64,000 nucleotides of DNA from Streptomyces sp. KL109B (GTDB taxonomy: Bacteria > Actinomycetota > Actinomycetes > Streptomycetales > Streptomycetaceae), in the NCBI RefSeq assembly GCF_030766935.1, contig NZ_JASERL010000002.1, positions 620,001 through 684,000 on the forward strand, in the 5' to 3' direction. The first letter of the stretch is position 1. Every line of letters begins with the position of its first letter. Of this stretch, positions 33,913 through 43,533 are shown in pieces. A program made the translations under genes and the position numbers. The notes under the pieces are model-generated. The model was not told where the DNA came from and did not search any database. It saw only the letters and a list, made by a program, of their open reading frames with translations.

Positions 33913-35274
33913 TTACTTGTTCCTTTCAGCACGCACGAGCAGCTGCCCCTGCGGGTCGGTGAACTCGCCGTCGGCGACGATGCGTTCGCCGCGCAGCCAG
34001 GTCGACTTCACGACGCCGTGCAGCGTCTTGCCCGCGTACGCGGTGACGCGGTTGCGGTGCTGGAGCGCGGCCGGGTCGACGGTGAAGGTGGCCTCGGGGG
34101 CGAGGACGGCGAAGTCCGCGTCGTGGCCCGCGGCGATGGCGCCCTTGCGGTCGTCGAGGCCGACCAGCTTCGAGGTGCGCTCGGACATCCAGCGGACCAC
34201 GTCCTCAAGGGAGTAGCCGCGGGCCCGGGCCGCCGTCCAGATGGCGGAGAGGCTGAGCTGGAGGCCGGAGATACCGCCCCACGCGGTCGCGAAGTCGTCG
34301 GTCTTCAGGTCGGCGGTCGACGGCGAGTGGTCGGTCACGATGCAGTCGATGGTGCCGTCGGCGAGCGCCTGCCACAGCAGGTCCTGGTTGGCGGACTCGC
34401 GGATCGGCGGGCAGCACTTGAACTCGCTCGCCCCGTCCGGGACTTCCTCGGCGGTGAGGGTGAGGTAGTGCGGACAGGTCTCGACGGTCACCTCGACGCC
34501 CTCGGCCTTCGCGGCGGCGATCAGCGGCAGCGCGTCGGAGGAGGACAGGTGCAGGATGTGGATGCGGGCGCCGATCCGCTTGGCGGTGTCGATGAGGCCC
34601 TTGATGGCGACGTCCTCGGAGACCCGGGGGCGGGTGGCGAGGTAGTCGTCGTACTTGGGGCCGGAGTTGTGCGGCGCCGTCTCCAGCTCGTGCGGGTCCT
34701 CGGCGTGCACGATGAGCAGTCCGCCGAAGCCGGCGATCTCGGCCATGGAGGCGGTCAGCTGGTCCCGGTCCAGGTGCGGGAACTCGTCGACGCCGGACGG
34801 CGACAGGAAGCACTTGAAGCCGAAGACACCGGCGTCGTGCAGCGGGCGCAGGTCCTTGACGTTGTCGGGCAGCGCGCCGCCCCAGAAGCCGACGTCGATG
34901 TGCGCCTTGGAGGCGGCGACGTCCTTCTTCGTACGAAGGTTGTCGACGGACGTGGTCGGCGGCAGCGAGTTGAGAGGCATGTCGACGAGGGTCGTGATGC
35001 CTCCGGCCGCCGCGGCGCGGGTGGCGGTCCAGAAGCCCTCCCACTCGGTGCGCCCCGGGTCGTTGACGTGCACGTGCGTGTCGACGATGCCGGGCAGCAG
35101 CGCGTCGTCCCCGAAGTCCTCGAGGCGGGCCCCGGCGGGGACCTCCGCGTCGTGCGCGAGCACCGCGACGATCTTCCCCTGGGCGACGGCGACCGAGGCG
35201 GGGCGCGTACCTTCGGGGGTGATGACGCGCGTCGAGCGCAGCACGAGTTCGATCTGGACGTCCGGGTCCGACAC
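33913..35274 (-). CDS. allB: Allantoinase
   Basis: Allantoinase opens allantoin to allantoate. The 453-residue cyclic amidohydrolase shows the metal-binding [19 protein letters not shown] (about 62-80), the carboxylated-lysine region [31 protein letters not shown] and [11 protein letters not shown] 35274 is preferred because GAGGAGG ends five or six bases before it; ATG 35295 is in frame upstream. It is the first gene of allB-alc and diverges from allR. The intergenic region contains a TTCAAC...GTTGAA palindrome and an AllR-like box. Confidence 0.95.
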   Translation of the reverse strand: MSDPDVQIELVLRSTRVITPEGTRPASVAVAQGKIVAVLAHDAEVPAGARLEDFGDDALLPGIVDTHVHVNDPGRTEWEGFWTATRAAAAGGITTLVDMPLNSLPPTTSVDNLRTKKDVAASKAHIDVGFWGGALPDNVKDLRPLHDAGVFGFKCFLSPSGVDEFPHLDRDQLTASMAEIAGFGGLLIVHAEDPHELETAPHNSGPKYDDYLATRPRVSEDVAIKGLIDTAKRIGARIHILHLSSSDALPLIAAAKAEGVEVTVETCPHYLTLTAEEVPDGASEFKCCPPIRESANQDLLWQALADGTIDCIVTDHSPSTADLKTDDFATAWGGISGLQLSLSAIWTAARARGYSLEDVVRWMSERTSKLVGLDDRKGAIAAGHDADFAVLAPEATFTVDPAALQHRNRVTAYAGKTLHGVVKSTWLRGERIVADGEFTDPQGQLLVRAERNK

Positions 35275-35289
35275 GTGGGCCTCCTCAAG

Positions 35290-35380
35290 CTTCAACGTTC
35301 TGTTGAAGGACTTTCACGCAGACTTCGGGAACCGTCAAGACCCCCGAGCCCTAGACGTTTCCACAAAGTGAAATTAATAT
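35290..35380. promoter_or_regulatory. allB/allR divergent control region with AllR-like box
   Basis: Two symmetric elements are visible. CTTCAAC-gttct-GTTGAAG (35290-35308) is a perfect 7-bp inverted repeat 16 bp upstream of the allB start. TTTCCACAAAGTGAAA (35358-35373), followed by TAATAT (35375-35380), closely matches TTCCACAATGAGGAAA with TAATAT upstream of aceB (43511-43533). AllR of S. coelicolor is known to control allantoin genes and a malate synthase, so these are the likely sites. Confidence 0.65.
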
Positions 35381-35487
35381 TCCGGTACGCAGAACGTAGC
35401 TACCGACGAACTTGTGGGTCAAGGGATCACTGGCGGGGAACCCGCCGGTAGGCTGCTTCTCTGCCTGCCACCTGAAAGGAACGCGCT

Positions 35488-36288
35488 GTGCCGACGTCCA
35501 ACGCCAGCACCACTGATGTCGCCAAGTCCGCACCCACCGGCGGCGTCCAGTCCCTTGAGCGCGCCTTCGACCTGCTCGAGCGGATGGCCGACGCGGGCGG
35601 TGAGGTCGGCCTGAGCGAGCTCTCCGCGAGCAGCGGGCTGCCGCTGCCGACGATCCACCGCCTGATGCGCACGCTCGTCGCGTGCGGGTACGTACGCCAG
35701 CAGCCCAACCGGCGCTATGCGCTCGGCCCCCGCCTCATCCGGCTCGGGGAGTCGGCGTCCCGGCTGCTCGGGACGTGGGCGCGGCCGTATCTCGCGCGGC
35801 TCGTCGAGGAGACGGGTGAGACCGCGAACATGGCGCTGCTCGACGGGGACGAGGTCGTGTACGTCGCTCAGGTGCCGTCGAAGCACTCCATGCGGATGTT
35901 CACCGAGGTGGGGCGGCGGGTGCTGCCGCACTCGACCGGTGTGGGCAAGGCGCTGCTCGCGTACACGCCCGCGGACGAGGTGCGGGCGTTGCTCGGGCGG
36001 ACCGGGATGCCGGCGGCGACGGAGAAGACGCTCACCACGCCCGAGGGGTTTCTCGACGCGCTGGAGGATGTGCGGCGGGCCGGGTATGCCGTGGACGACA
36101 ACGAGCAGGAGATCGGGGTGCGGTGCCTCGCGGTGTCCGTGCCGGATTCGCCCACGGCGGCGGCGATCTCTATTTCTGGGCCGGCGGGGCGGGTGACGGA
36201 GGCCGCGACCGAGAAGATCGTGCCGGTGTTGCAGCAGGTGGCGCGGGAGCTCTCCGAGGCGCTTGCGAGTTCCGGGCAGAGTGGTTGA
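35488..36288 (+). CDS. allR: IclR-family allantoin regulator
   Basis: The 266-residue protein has an N-terminal winged helix (GVQSLERAFDLLERMADAGG, then LSELSASSGLPLPTIHRLMR, about 19-60) and a C-terminal IclR effector domain (TANMALLDGDEVVYVAQVPS, LPHSTGVGKALLAY, VRCLAVSVPDSPTAAAISIS). Its divergent place beside allB-alc and the shared boxes identify it as the AllR counterpart, a repressor relieved by allantoin-pathway metabolites or glyoxylate. The start is likely GTG 35488, after GAAAGGAA. Confidence 0.92.
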   Translation: MPTSNASTTDVAKSAPTGGVQSLERAFDLLERMADAGGEVGLSELSASSGLPLPTIHRLMRTLVACGYVRQQPNRRYALGPRLIRLGESASRLLGTWARPYLARLVEETGETANMALLDGDEVVYVAQVPSKHSMRMFTEVGRRVLPHSTGVGKALLAYTPADEVRALLGRTGMPAATEKTLTTPEGFLDALEDVRRAGYAVDDNEQEIGVRCLAVSVPDSPTAAAISISGPAGRVTEAATEKIVPVLQQVARELSEALASSGQSG

Positions 36289-36295
36289 CGCCTCG

Positions 36296-36425
36296 GGGCT
36301 CCGCCCCGGACCCCGCTGCTCAATCGCCGCAGGGGCTTGATTTTCGGTCACCTGCCGCCGAGAGCTTGAGTTGCTCAGCCTCCATCGAGGGCTGGATTTT
36401 GGTCAGCCGCCGCCGACGGCTTGAG
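36296..36425. repeat. Palindromic repeat plus four 27-28-bp units
   Basis: GGGGCTCCGCCCCGGACCCC (about 36296-36315) is followed by about four units such as GCTCAATCGCCGCAGGGGCT plus TGATTTT, ending within the ABC ATPase gene. The same layout occurs at 23899-24213. The last unit encodes the C-terminal SSTQAVGGG of the ATPase, so the array has grown into the gene end. It separates convergent allR and ABC genes. Confidence 0.7.
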
Positions 36426-37101
36426 TTGAGCTGGTTGAGCCGATAGCGCCGTCGCGCATCTCTCGCACCTCGTCCGCCACCGTCAGGTGGGCGTGGTCGT
36501 GGGTGACCAGGACCGTTGCCGTGGCGCGGTCTCGGGTCAGGGTGCGGAGCAGGTCCAGGATCGCCGCGCCGCGTTCGTGGTCGAGGGCGCTGGTGGGTTC
36601 GTCGACCAGGAGGACGCGGGGCTCGTTGATGAGGGCGCGGGCGATGTTCACGCGTTGGCGCTGGCCGCCGGAGAGTTGGTGGGGGCGGCGGTGGGACTGG
36701 GCGGACAGGCCGACCGCCGACAGCAACTCCATTGCCCTGTCACGTACTTCGCGGGGTTTGCGGCCCTCCAGGTGGGCCATGACCTGGAGTTGTTCCAGGG
36801 CGGTCAGGGACGGCAGCAGGTTCGGCTGCTGGAAGACGATGCCGATCGCGCGGCGCCGCAGCTCCGCGGCGGCCGAGCGGGGCAGGGCCGTGGCCTCCGT
36901 GCCGTCGACGAGTACGCGGCCGCTGTCGGGGGTGACGAGGGTCGCCGCGACCGCGAGGAGGCTGGACTTGCCGGAGCCGGACGGGCCGACGACCGCCGTG
37001 AGGGTGCCTGCCGGGACTTCGAGGTCCACTCGGTCGAGGGCCGTGAGGCGGCCGTCCCCGTCGGCGTAGGTCAGGGTGATGTCGTCGAGCAGCAGGGTCA
37101 T
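36403..37101 (-). CDS. LolD/MacB-type ABC ATPase
   Basis: The 232-residue ATPase has Walker A GPSGSGKSS (about 38-46), the Q-loop in IVFQQPNLLPSLTALEQL, signature LSGGQRQ, Walker B VLLVDEPTSALD and H-loop VTHDH. It belongs to the class that pairs with FtsX-type permeases and moves lipids or peptides or acts mechanically. It overlaps the permease stop (ATGA). Its last residues lie in a repeat array. The divergent two-component system probably controls it. Confidence 0.92.
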   Translation of the reverse strand: MTLLLDDITLTYADGDGRLTALDRVDLEVPAGTLTAVVGPSGSGKSSLLAVAATLVTPDSGRVLVDGTEATALPRSAAAELRRRAIGIVFQQPNLLPSLTALEQLQVMAHLEGRKPREVRDRAMELLSAVGLSAQSHRRPHQLSGGQRQRVNIARALINEPRVLLVDEPTSALDHERGAAILDLLRTLTRDRATATVLVTHDHAHLTVADEVREMRDGAIGSTSSTQAVGGG

Positions 37102-38174
37102 CGGGCGCTCCCGAGGGCGGTGAGGGGGTCGACGGCGGTGATCCGCCGGATGGAGAGGGCGGCGCCCGCGAGGCCGAGGACGGTCATGACGGCGGCCGGG
37201 CCGAGCGCCGTCAGGGGTGCCATGACGAACGGGACCGTGTCCGGGACGAAGGCGCCGATGAGGGCGGCGAGGCCGGTGCCGACCGCCGTACCGGCGACCA
37301 GCATCAGGACCGCCTGGCCGAGCGCGTCCCGCAGGAGGTAGCGGGTCGAGGAGCCGAGGGCCTTCAGGACCGCGATGTCCGCGCTGCGCTGGATCGTCCA
37401 CACCGTGAAGAACGCACCCACGACCAGCGCCGAGATGACGAACAGGAAGCCGCGCATCAGTTGCAGCGAGCCGTTCTCGGCCTGGTAGGAACCTATGGCG
37501 GAGAGGGCGCCGTCGATGGTGGTGGTGTCGGTGCCGGCCTTCTTGTCGGCGGCCGACAGGTCCGCGTCCGCGTCCGTGCGCAGCGCGACGACGGTCGCGC
37601 GCTCGCCGCCGCCACCGCCGGTGGGCGTGATGTGCTGCCAGTCGTCGAGGTTCGTCCAGACGACGGGCGTGTGGCTGTACGAGGCGTCGCCGGAGATGTC
37701 GGAGACGGTGAGGCGGGTGCCGCCGAGGGTGACGGTGTCGCCCGTGGACGCGCCCAGTTCCCGCGCCGCCTTCGTGGAGAGGATCGCCGAGCCGGGCGGC
37801 GTCGCGTCGGGCGCGAGGCCGGAGTCGGGGCGGACGCCGAACGCGGAGACCGCGGCCGTCTGGCGGCCCGCCTCGGCGTTCACCGTGCCGATGCCGATCG
37901 GCTCCGCGCTCTCGACGCCGTCCTGCGCGCCGAGCTCCTGCCACTGCCGCGGGCGGACCGTGGACGCCGTGAACGACACGGACTGGCCGTCGGCGGGCCG
38001 GGCAAAGGCGAGGTGGTCGGCGGGCAGTCCTGTGAGCGCTGACGTGTTGTCCCGGGCGAGGCCCGCCGTCAGTCCCGACAGCAGTCCCACCAGCAGCGTG
38101 ATCAGTACGATCACGGTTCCCATCAGGGCGAACCTGCCCCGGGCGAACCGTAGATCTCTCCATGCGACGAACAT
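37098..38174 (-). CDS. FtsX-family ABC permease
   Basis: The 358-residue protein has one N-terminal membrane helix (ALMGTVIVLITLLVGLLSGL, about 15-34), a large extracellular domain (about 40-225) and three C-terminal helices with the FtsX block FLFVISALVVGAFFTVWTIQ then RSADIAVLKALGSSTRYLLR. ATG 38174 (MFVAWRDLRFARG) is the natural start. It forms a two-gene operon with the ATPase and is divergent from the sensor kinase at 38311, a common arrangement for envelope-stress or antimicrobial-peptide exporters. Confidence 0.9.
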   Translation of the reverse strand: MFVAWRDLRFARGRFALMGTVIVLITLLVGLLSGLTAGLARDNTSALTGLPADHLAFARPADGQSVSFTASTVRPRQWQELGAQDGVESAEPIGIGTVNAEAGRQTAAVSAFGVRPDSGLAPDATPPGSAILSTKAARELGASTGDTVTLGGTRLTVSDISGDASYSHTPVVWTNLDDWQHITPTGGGGGERATVVALRTDADADLSAADKKAGTDTTTIDGALSAIGSYQAENGSLQLMRGFLFVISALVVGAFFTVWTIQRSADIAVLKALGSSTRYLLRDALGQAVLMLVAGTAVGTGLAALIGAFVPDTVPFVMAPLTALGPAAVMTVLGLAGAALSIRRITAVDPLTALGSAR

Positions 38175-38310
38175 GCCGACCAGCCTGCTGCCACGGCCCC
38201 CGCCCGGGCATCGCGCCACAGCACGCTTCACCCGAATCGAAGGGGGGACGCGCCTTTCAAACTTTCGGTTGACCGGTTCCGTGTCCCCGCTCCGTACGCT
38301 GGTGAGCGGT

Positions 38311-39519
38311 ATGGATCCACGTTCGCTCACCCCCGCCCTGCGCGCGCTGCGCCTCTGTCTGCACCTGCTCCTCGCGGGCCTGCTCGCGCTCGTTCTCGTA
38401 CGGGCCCTGGGCGGGCGCTCCGAGGAACCGGTCGCGGCGGTGGTGACCGTGGCCCTCGCGATGGGTGTCGTCTACGGAGTGGGCGCCGCGCTGCCCGTCG
38501 TACGGTCCACGCGCGCGGGCGCCGCGTGGTGGCTCGCCGCGCTGGGGTGCGTATGGGCGGTGCTGCTCGTGCTCTCGCCGGACGCGCTGTGGCTGGCGTT
38601 CCCGCTGTACTTCCTGCTGCTGCATCTGCTGCCCTCGCGCTGGGGCGTCCCCGCGGTGGCGCTCGCGGCGGGCGCGGCGATCTGCTCGTACGTCGGTCAT
38701 GACGGGGCGGTGAATCCGGGGGCGTTCATAGGGCCGCTGCTGGGCGCGGCGGTCGCCGTGGCGACGGTGCTCGGGTACCAGGCGCTGTACCGGGAGAGCG
38801 AGCGCAGGCGGGAGTTGATCGAGGAGCTGATCGCCGCGCGCGCCGAGCTCGCCGAGGCGGAGCGCACCGCCGGGACGCTCGCCGAGCGGGAGCGGCTCGC
38901 CCGCGAGATCCACGACACGCTGGCGCAGGGCCTGTCCTCGATCCAGCTGCTGCTGGTCGCGGCCGGGCGCGAGCTGCCCGTCGGCTCCCCCGCCGCCGGC
39001 CACGTCGAACAGGCCAGGGCCGCGGCCCAGGGCAACCTCGCGGAGGCCCGCCGCTTCGTGCGCGCCCTCGCCCCGCCCGACCTCGACGGCGGCTCCCTGG
39101 CCGGGGCCCTCGACCGGCTGTGCGCCACGGCTCCGGGACCCGGACTCGACGCGCGCTTCTCGGTGAGCGGCACACCGCTGGAACTGCCCACGCCGTACGA
39201 GGTGGCGCTGTTGCGCGTCGCCCAGTCGGCGCTCGCCAACACGGTGCGGCACGCGGACGCGCGCCGCGCCGAGATCACCCTCAGCTTCATGGAGACCTCG
39301 GTGGCCCTGGACGTGGTGGACGACGGCGTCGGCTTCGCCCCGGAACGGGCGCCCGGCGGCGACGGGGAGGGGGACGGCGGATTCGGGCTCGCCGCGATGC
39401 GCTCCCGGGTGAGCGAACTGGGCGGCACGTTCACCGTGGAGTCCGCGCCCGGTCGCGGCACGGCGGTCGCGGTGACACTGCCGCTGCCGCTGCCGCTGCC
39501 GAACGGGGACGCGTCGTGA
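38311..39519 (+). CDS. HisKA_3-type sensor histidine kinase
   Basis: The 402-residue kinase has about five membrane helices (20-155), a coiled linker ([20 protein letters not shown]), a phosphoacceptor helix [20 protein letters not shown] with His near 201 and an ATPase domain ([45 protein letters not shown]). It starts at ATG 38311 and overlaps the response regulator by 4 bp. The divergent ABC exporter is the likely target. Confidence 0.92.
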   Translation: MDPRSLTPALRALRLCLHLLLAGLLALVLVRALGGRSEEPVAAVVTVALAMGVVYGVGAALPVVRSTRAGAAWWLAALGCVWAVLLVLSPDALWLAFPLYFLLLHLLPSRWGVPAVALAAGAAICSYVGHDGAVNPGAFIGPLLGAAVAVATVLGYQALYRESERRRELIEELIAARAELAEAERTAGTLAERERLAREIHDTLAQGLSSIQLLLVAAGRELPVGSPAAGHVEQARAAAQGNLAEARRFVRALAPPDLDGGSLAGALDRLCATAPGPGLDARFSVSGTPLELPTPYEVALLRVAQSALANTVRHADARRAEITLSFMETSVALDVVDDGVGFAPERAPGGDGEGDGGFGLAAMRSRVSELGGTFTVESAPGRGTAVAVTLPLPLPLPNGDAS

Positions 39520-40145
39520 TCCGGCTGCTGCTCGCCGACGACCACCCCGTCGTACGGGCCGGGCTGCGGGCCGTGCTCGACGCGGAGGCGGACTTCGAGA
39601 TCGTCGCGGAGGCGGCGACGGCCGAGCGGGCGGTGGAGCTGGCCGGGGGCGGCGGCGTGGACGTCGTCCTCATGGACCTGCAGTTCGGGGCCGGGCAGCT
39701 GCACGGCGCCGAGGCCACCGCGCGGATCGCCGCGCTCGACGGCGGGCCGCGCGTCCTCGTGCTCACCACGTACGACACCGAGGCGGACATCCTCGCGGCG
39801 GTGGAGGCGGGGGCCTCCGGCTATCTGCTCAAGGACGCGCCTCCGGAGGAGCTCGCGGCGGCGGTGCGTACGGCGGCCTCCGGGCGGTCCGCGCTCGCGC
39901 CCGCCGTCGCCGACCGGCTGATGGACCGGATGCGGGCGCCCGGAGAAGCGCTCAGCCGACGCGAGCTCGAGGTGCTGCGGCTCGTCCGGGACGGGCTCTC
40001 CAACGCCGAGGTCGCGCGCGAGCTGTTCCTCAGCCAGGCCACCGTGAAGTCCCATCTGGTGCACATCTACGCCAAGTTGGGCGTCGACTCGCGTACGTCG
40101 GCGGTGGCGCGGGCGACGCGGGACGGGTTGCTGCGGCGCCGTTAG
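39516..40145 (+). CDS. NarL/LuxR-family response regulator
   Basis: The 209-residue regulator has the receiver motifs [18 protein letters not shown], phosphoacceptor Asp in [10 protein letters not shown] (about 53), Thr in LTTYD and Lys in YLLKD. The C-terminal HTH is [20 protein letters not shown] then [23 protein letters not shown] 39516 lies in the kinase stop (GTGA). The receiver loop [12 protein letters not shown] is a little longer than usual. It ends in a 4-bp convergent overlap with the stress-protein gene. Confidence 0.93.
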   Translation: MIRLLLADDHPVVRAGLRAVLDAEADFEIVAEAATAERAVELAGGGGVDVVLMDLQFGAGQLHGAEATARIAALDGGPRVLVLTTYDTEADILAAVEAGASGYLLKDAPPEELAAAVRTAASGRSALAPAVADRLMDRMRAPGEALSRRELEVLRLVRDGLSNAEVARELFLSQATVKSHLVHIYAKLGVDSRTSAVARATRDGLLRRR

Positions 40146-40654
40146 CGGATCACGCCGAAGTCCGTCGGCCGCACCCTGCGCAGCGCCCGCAGCTCCGCCC
40201 GCTGCAACGGCCGCACCGGCACGCTCAGCACCGGGCACACCGCGTGCCGTCGTACGTGGCGGTGGGCGGCCCGGACCAGGCTCCGCGGACGTACGCCGAC
40301 GACCAGCAGATCGTCGGGGCGGTCGGCGAGTTCGACCAGGGCGGGCCCCGGGCGGTCGCGCACCACGCGCAGCGTCACGTCGAGGTCCGCGGGCAGGCCG
40401 CCGAGCGCCTCCTCGAACGCCCCGGCGAGGCGGGCGCGCGCCTCGGCGTGCCAGTGCCGGGCCCAGCCGGAGTCCGGCCACCGCCGGTACAGCGCCTCGC
40501 CCTCCGGCGGCTCCCACGCGGTCACCGCGACCAGCGGCCGCCCCGACCGCCGGGCCTCGGCGACGGCGGAGCGCACGGCGGCGAGGCTCGCCGGGGAGCC
40601 GCCGACCCCGACCACCACACGTCCGCCGCCCCGCTCGTCGTCCACCATCGCCAT
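40142..40654 (-). CDS. Universal stress protein-like, UspA family
   Basis: The 170-residue protein has the UspA opening [20 protein letters not shown] (about 13-32), WEPPEGEAL and the nucleotide-region [20 protein letters not shown] then [10 protein letters not shown] near the C terminus. The usual G-2x-G-9x-G-S/T ATP motif is degenerate (VGVRPRS...RHVRRHAVC), so ATP binding is uncertain. The gene is convergent with the response regulator and divergent from the MocR gene. Confidence 0.8.
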   Translation of the reverse strand: MAMVDDERGGGRVVVGVGGSPASLAAVRSAVAEARRSGRPLVAVTAWEPPEGEALYRRWPDSGWARHWHAEARARLAGAFEEALGGLPADLDVTLRVVRDRPGPALVELADRPDDLLVVGVRPRSLVRAAHRHVRRHAVCPVLSVPVRPLQRAELRALRRVRPTDFGVIR

Positions 40655-40737
40655 CTCGCTGCACCCCTCTTCGTACGCGCCCAGGGACGGCCGGTCCCAG
40701 GCCATTCCTCGTCGATCGAGCCCCACTCTGTACGCTG

Positions 40738-40761
40738 ATTGGCCTGGACAGCAGGGCCAAT
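40738..40761. promoter_or_regulatory. Inverted repeat upstream of the MocR gene
   Basis: ATTGGCC (40738-40744) and GGCCAAT (40755-40761) form a perfect 7-bp inverted repeat with a 10-base spacer, ending 14 bp before the MocR start codon. The place suits autoregulation by the MocR protein. TACGCT just upstream could be part of a -10 element. Confidence 0.55.
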
Positions 40762-40775
40762 TACGGAGTGGTGGC

Positions 40776-42293
40776 ATGGGTGAACGGCCAGTGGTCCGCA
40801 GCGTGGACAGCGGCGGCGGGCGCGGACTCGGCGGGCGGCGGCTCGGGGCGCTCGTGACCGGGGTGGCCGGGGAGCGGCCCGGGTACCGCGCGCTCGCGCA
40901 GGGCGTGCGGACACTGCTGCTCGACGGGCGGATCCCGCTGCACACGCGGCTGCCCGCGGAGCGCGAGTTCGCGGCCTCCCTCGGCGTCAGCCGGGCCACG
41001 GTCACGGCCGCGTACGACCTGCTGCGCGAGAGCGGGTACGCGCACAGCAGGCGCGGCGCCGGGACGTGGACCGAGCTGCCGGAGGGCGCCCGGCCGACCG
41101 CCGTGGCGACGCCCGCCGCCGGGGACGACGTGATCGATCTGGCGGTCGCGGCGCCGGGGTTCCTGGAGGACGAGATGTCGGCCGCGTACGCCGCCGCGGC
41201 CCCGGACGTGGCCCGGCACGCGCTGACCAACGGCTACCACCCGTACGGCCTGCCGGAGCTGCGCGCCCGGATCGCCGAGCGGTACACGCGGCGCGGGCTT
41301 CCCACGCTGCCCGAGCAGATCCTGGTCACGACGGGCGCGCAACAGGCCGTCTCGCTCACCCTCACCCTCCTCGGGCGGCCCGGCGACCGGATCCTCGTCG
41401 AGAACCCCTCGTACGCCAACGCCCTGTCGGTCATCCGGCAGTTGGGGATGCGTACGGCGCCGGTTCCGGTCACGGAGGACGGCTGGGACGTGGAGCTGAT
41501 CGGGGCGACGCTGCGGCAGTCCGCGCCCCGGCTCGCGTATCTGATCCCCGACTTCCAGAACCCGACGGGCCGGCTGATGCCGGGCGAGCAGCGGCGGCGG
41601 ATCATCGCCGCCGCGCGGGCCACCGGCACGTGGCTGGTCATCGACGAGACGATCGCGGACATCGCGCTCGACGGGGTGCGGGAGCCGCCGTTCGCCTCGC
41701 TCGCGCCGCCCGGCGGGGGTGAACAGATCGTCACCGTCGGCTCGTTGAGCAAGGGGCACTGGAGCGGGCTTCGGGTCGGCTGGGTGCGGGCGGGCACCCG
41801 CCTGATCACCGAGCTGACGACGCTGCGCGTCACCGCCGACATGTCGGGTTCGGTGCTCGATCAGCTGGTGGCGGGGCGGCTGCTGGACCGGGAGGAGAGC
41901 ATTCTCGCCGGGCGGATCCCCGTGCTGCGCGAGCGCCGCGACCGGCTCACCGAGGCGCTTCGCCGCGAATTCCCGGACTGGCGCTGGCAGTTGCCGCCCG
42001 GCGGGCTCTCCCTCTGGGTGGACCTGGGGCGGCCGATCGCCTCCGCGCTGGGGCGGGCGGCGCTGCGGCACGGGGTGCGGATCGAGGGCGGTTCGCGGTT
42101 CGGCGCGGACCCCGGGACGTTCGAGCACCGGCTGCGGGTGCCGTACGTCCAGCCGGTCGACGTGGCCGAGGAGGCGGTGCGGCGGATCGCGGCGTCCGTC
42201 GACAAGGCGGCCGACGCGGGTGGGGGGCTCGGTGGGTTCGGCGGGTTCGGCGGGGCGGGTGAGGAGCCGGGGCGGCCGCACTGGGTGGCGTAG
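40776..42293 (+). CDS. MocR-type regulator (GntR helix-turn-helix fused to aminotransferase fold)
   Basis: The 505-residue protein joins a GntR winged helix (about 35-100: TRLPAEREFAASLGVSRATV, then AAYDLLRESGYAHSRRGAGT) to a class I PLP aminotransferase fold (about 115-480). The latter shows GYHPYGLPELRARIAERYTR, PDFQNPTGRLM, DETIADI and the PLP-lysine in SLSKGHWSGLRVGW. MocR proteins sense amino-acid or vitamin B6 compounds through PLP. No PdxS/PdxT genes are near, so the target is unknown. The C-terminal GGLGGFGGFGGAGEE is a low-complexity tail. Confidence 0.92.
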   Translation: MGERPVVRSVDSGGGRGLGGRRLGALVTGVAGERPGYRALAQGVRTLLLDGRIPLHTRLPAEREFAASLGVSRATVTAAYDLLRESGYAHSRRGAGTWTELPEGARPTAVATPAAGDDVIDLAVAAPGFLEDEMSAAYAAAAPDVARHALTNGYHPYGLPELRARIAERYTRRGLPTLPEQILVTTGAQQAVSLTLTLLGRPGDRILVENPSYANALSVIRQLGMRTAPVPVTEDGWDVELIGATLRQSAPRLAYLIPDFQNPTGRLMPGEQRRRIIAAARATGTWLVIDETIADIALDGVREPPFASLAPPGGGEQIVTVGSLSKGHWSGLRVGWVRAGTRLITELTTLRVTADMSGSVLDQLVAGRLLDREESILAGRIPVLRERRDRLTEALRREFPDWRWQLPPGGLSLWVDLGRPIASALGRAALRHGVRIEGGSRFGADPGTFEHRLRVPYVQPVDVAEEAVRRIAASVDKAADAGGGLGGFGGFGGAGEEPGRPHWVA

Positions 42294-42316
42294 CCCGACG
42301 CCCCGCCCAGTGCGGG

Positions 42317-42631
42317 TCAGCGCTGCGGCGGCCCCCCGAACAATTCAACGGCACCCCTGACCTGCGACAACGCCCCGGACAGCGCGCTCACCGAGCCGAC
42401 CGCCCCTGCCACGAGCAGCAGCGAACGGCGCAGTCTCGGCACTTCGGGCCGGCCCCCGCCGGCCATCGCGTCGAGCGCCGCGAGCTCGTCCTCGGCGATG
42501 CCCCGGTCCGGGAACTCGGCCGGGTGCGCGGCGAGTTCGCGGCGCAATCGGGACACGGCGGTGCGCAGCTCGGCCACTCGCGGGTCCTCGTCGCTGCCGG
42601 TCACAAGCCTCTGCTCCACGCTCCGCAACAC
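42317..42631 (-). CDS. Small streptomycete protein of unknown function
   Basis: The 104-residue protein starts at GTG 42631. The first 60 residues are predicted helical and charged (VAELRTAVSRLRRELAAHPA), and the C terminus has a hydrophobic stretch (SLLLVAGAVGSVSALSGALS). It looks like a streptomycete-specific family (possibly DUF5955), but I cannot confirm that. It is convergent with the MocR gene. Nucleotides 42632-42830 upstream hold only short TTGCGC repeats. Confidence 0.65.
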   Translation of the reverse strand: MLRSVEQRLVTGSDEDPRVAELRTAVSRLRRELAAHPAEFPDRGIAEDELAALDAMAGGGRPEVPRLRRSLLLVAGAVGSVSALSGALSQVRGAVELFGGPPQR

Positions 42632-42830
42632 AGCTCTCTCCCCCTCGCACGTCTTTGTGCGTGTGTTGTCCTACTCCGTGCCACCCGACCTGAGCGTCGG
42701 TCGGGCGCCAACTCGGGTTTGTGGCCGCCCAGTTAACGCCACACACAGGCGTTGCGCCAGTCCGTTGCGCAAGGCAACTGTGAAAATCCGAACTACTTCG
42801 ATCGCGACCCGCGTGCGATATGCAAGGGGC

Positions 42831-43433
42831 ATGACGACGAGGCAGACAGAGACGGTCGCGGGGCTGCTGCTCGCGGCGGGCGGCGGCCGGCGGCTCGGGG
42901 GTCGCCCGAAGGCCCTGCTCCCCCACCGCGGGCGGCCGCTCGTGGAGCACGCGGTGCGGACCCTGCGTGCCGGGGGATGCGATCCGGTGCACGTGGTACT
43001 CGGGGCGGCGGCCGACGACGTACGGGAACGGGCCGTGCTCGATGGATGCGAGGTGACCGTGAATCCGGACTGGGAGGCGGGCATGGGTTCCTCGCTGCGG
43101 GCGGGCCTCGACTCGCTCGCGGCGACGGAGGCGTCCGCGGCGCTCGTCCTCCTGGTGGACCAGCCGGGAATCGGCGCGGCGGCGGTGACCCGGGTCCTCG
43201 CGGCGTACGACTCCCCCGCCTCGCTCGCGGCGGCCGCGTACGACGGGCGGCGCGGGCATCCGGTGCTGTTCGGTCGGGACCACTGGGCGGGGATCGCGGC
43301 GAGCGCGACGGGAGACCGGGGCGCCCGCGCGTACCTGAAGGAGCACGCGGCGGGGCTGGAACTCGTCGACTGCGGGGACATCGCCGAGGCGTACGACATC
43401 GACACCGAAGCCGATCTCAAGCACCTTGAGTAA
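42831..43433 (+). CDS. MobA-like nucleotidyltransferase, molybdenum cofactor cytidylyltransferase type
   Basis: The 200-residue protein has the NTP-transferase opening GLLLAAGGGRRLGGRPKALL (about 11-30), VVLGAAADDVRERA, NPDWEAGMGSSLRAGL (about 78-93), VLLVDQPGI with the metal-binding DQP and GRRGHPVLFG. These match MocA/MobA enzymes that add CMP or GMP to molybdopterin. Such enzymes mature xanthine dehydrogenase, which acts upstream of allantoin, so its location between alc-allB-allR and aceB makes metabolic sense. The exact nucleotide and cofactor are inferred. Confidence 0.87.
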   Translation: MTTRQTETVAGLLLAAGGGRRLGGRPKALLPHRGRPLVEHAVRTLRAGGCDPVHVVLGAAADDVRERAVLDGCEVTVNPDWEAGMGSSLRAGLDSLAATEASAALVLLVDQPGIGAAAVTRVLAAYDSPASLAAAAYDGRRGHPVLFGRDHWAGIAASATGDRGARAYLKEHAAGLELVDCGDIAEAYDIDTEADLKHLE

Positions 43434-43510
43434 CACAGCGCAACGGGGCATGGCACGCAGAGCCACGTTCTGTCGACTCTGAGAATCTCGACGTCAACAA
43501 ACCATTGAAC

Positions 43511-43533
43511 TTCCACAATGAGGAAACTAATAT
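43511..43533. promoter_or_regulatory. AllR-like box upstream of aceB
   Basis: TTCCACAATGAGGAAACTAATAT shares TTCCACAA, the central G-N-G, the following A-run and TAATAT with the allB/allR intergenic site at 35359-35380. TTCC...GGAA gives it dyad symmetry. It lies about 112 bp upstream of the aceB ATG. AllR control of a malate synthase gene has been reported in S. coelicolor, which supports the reading. Confidence 0.65.

Noticed and set aside
42720..42800. TTGCGC repeats before the MobA-like gene as an operator
   Set aside because: Two direct GTTGCGC copies and one TTGCGCAA are short and lack consistent spacing or a second site elsewhere, so no call was made.
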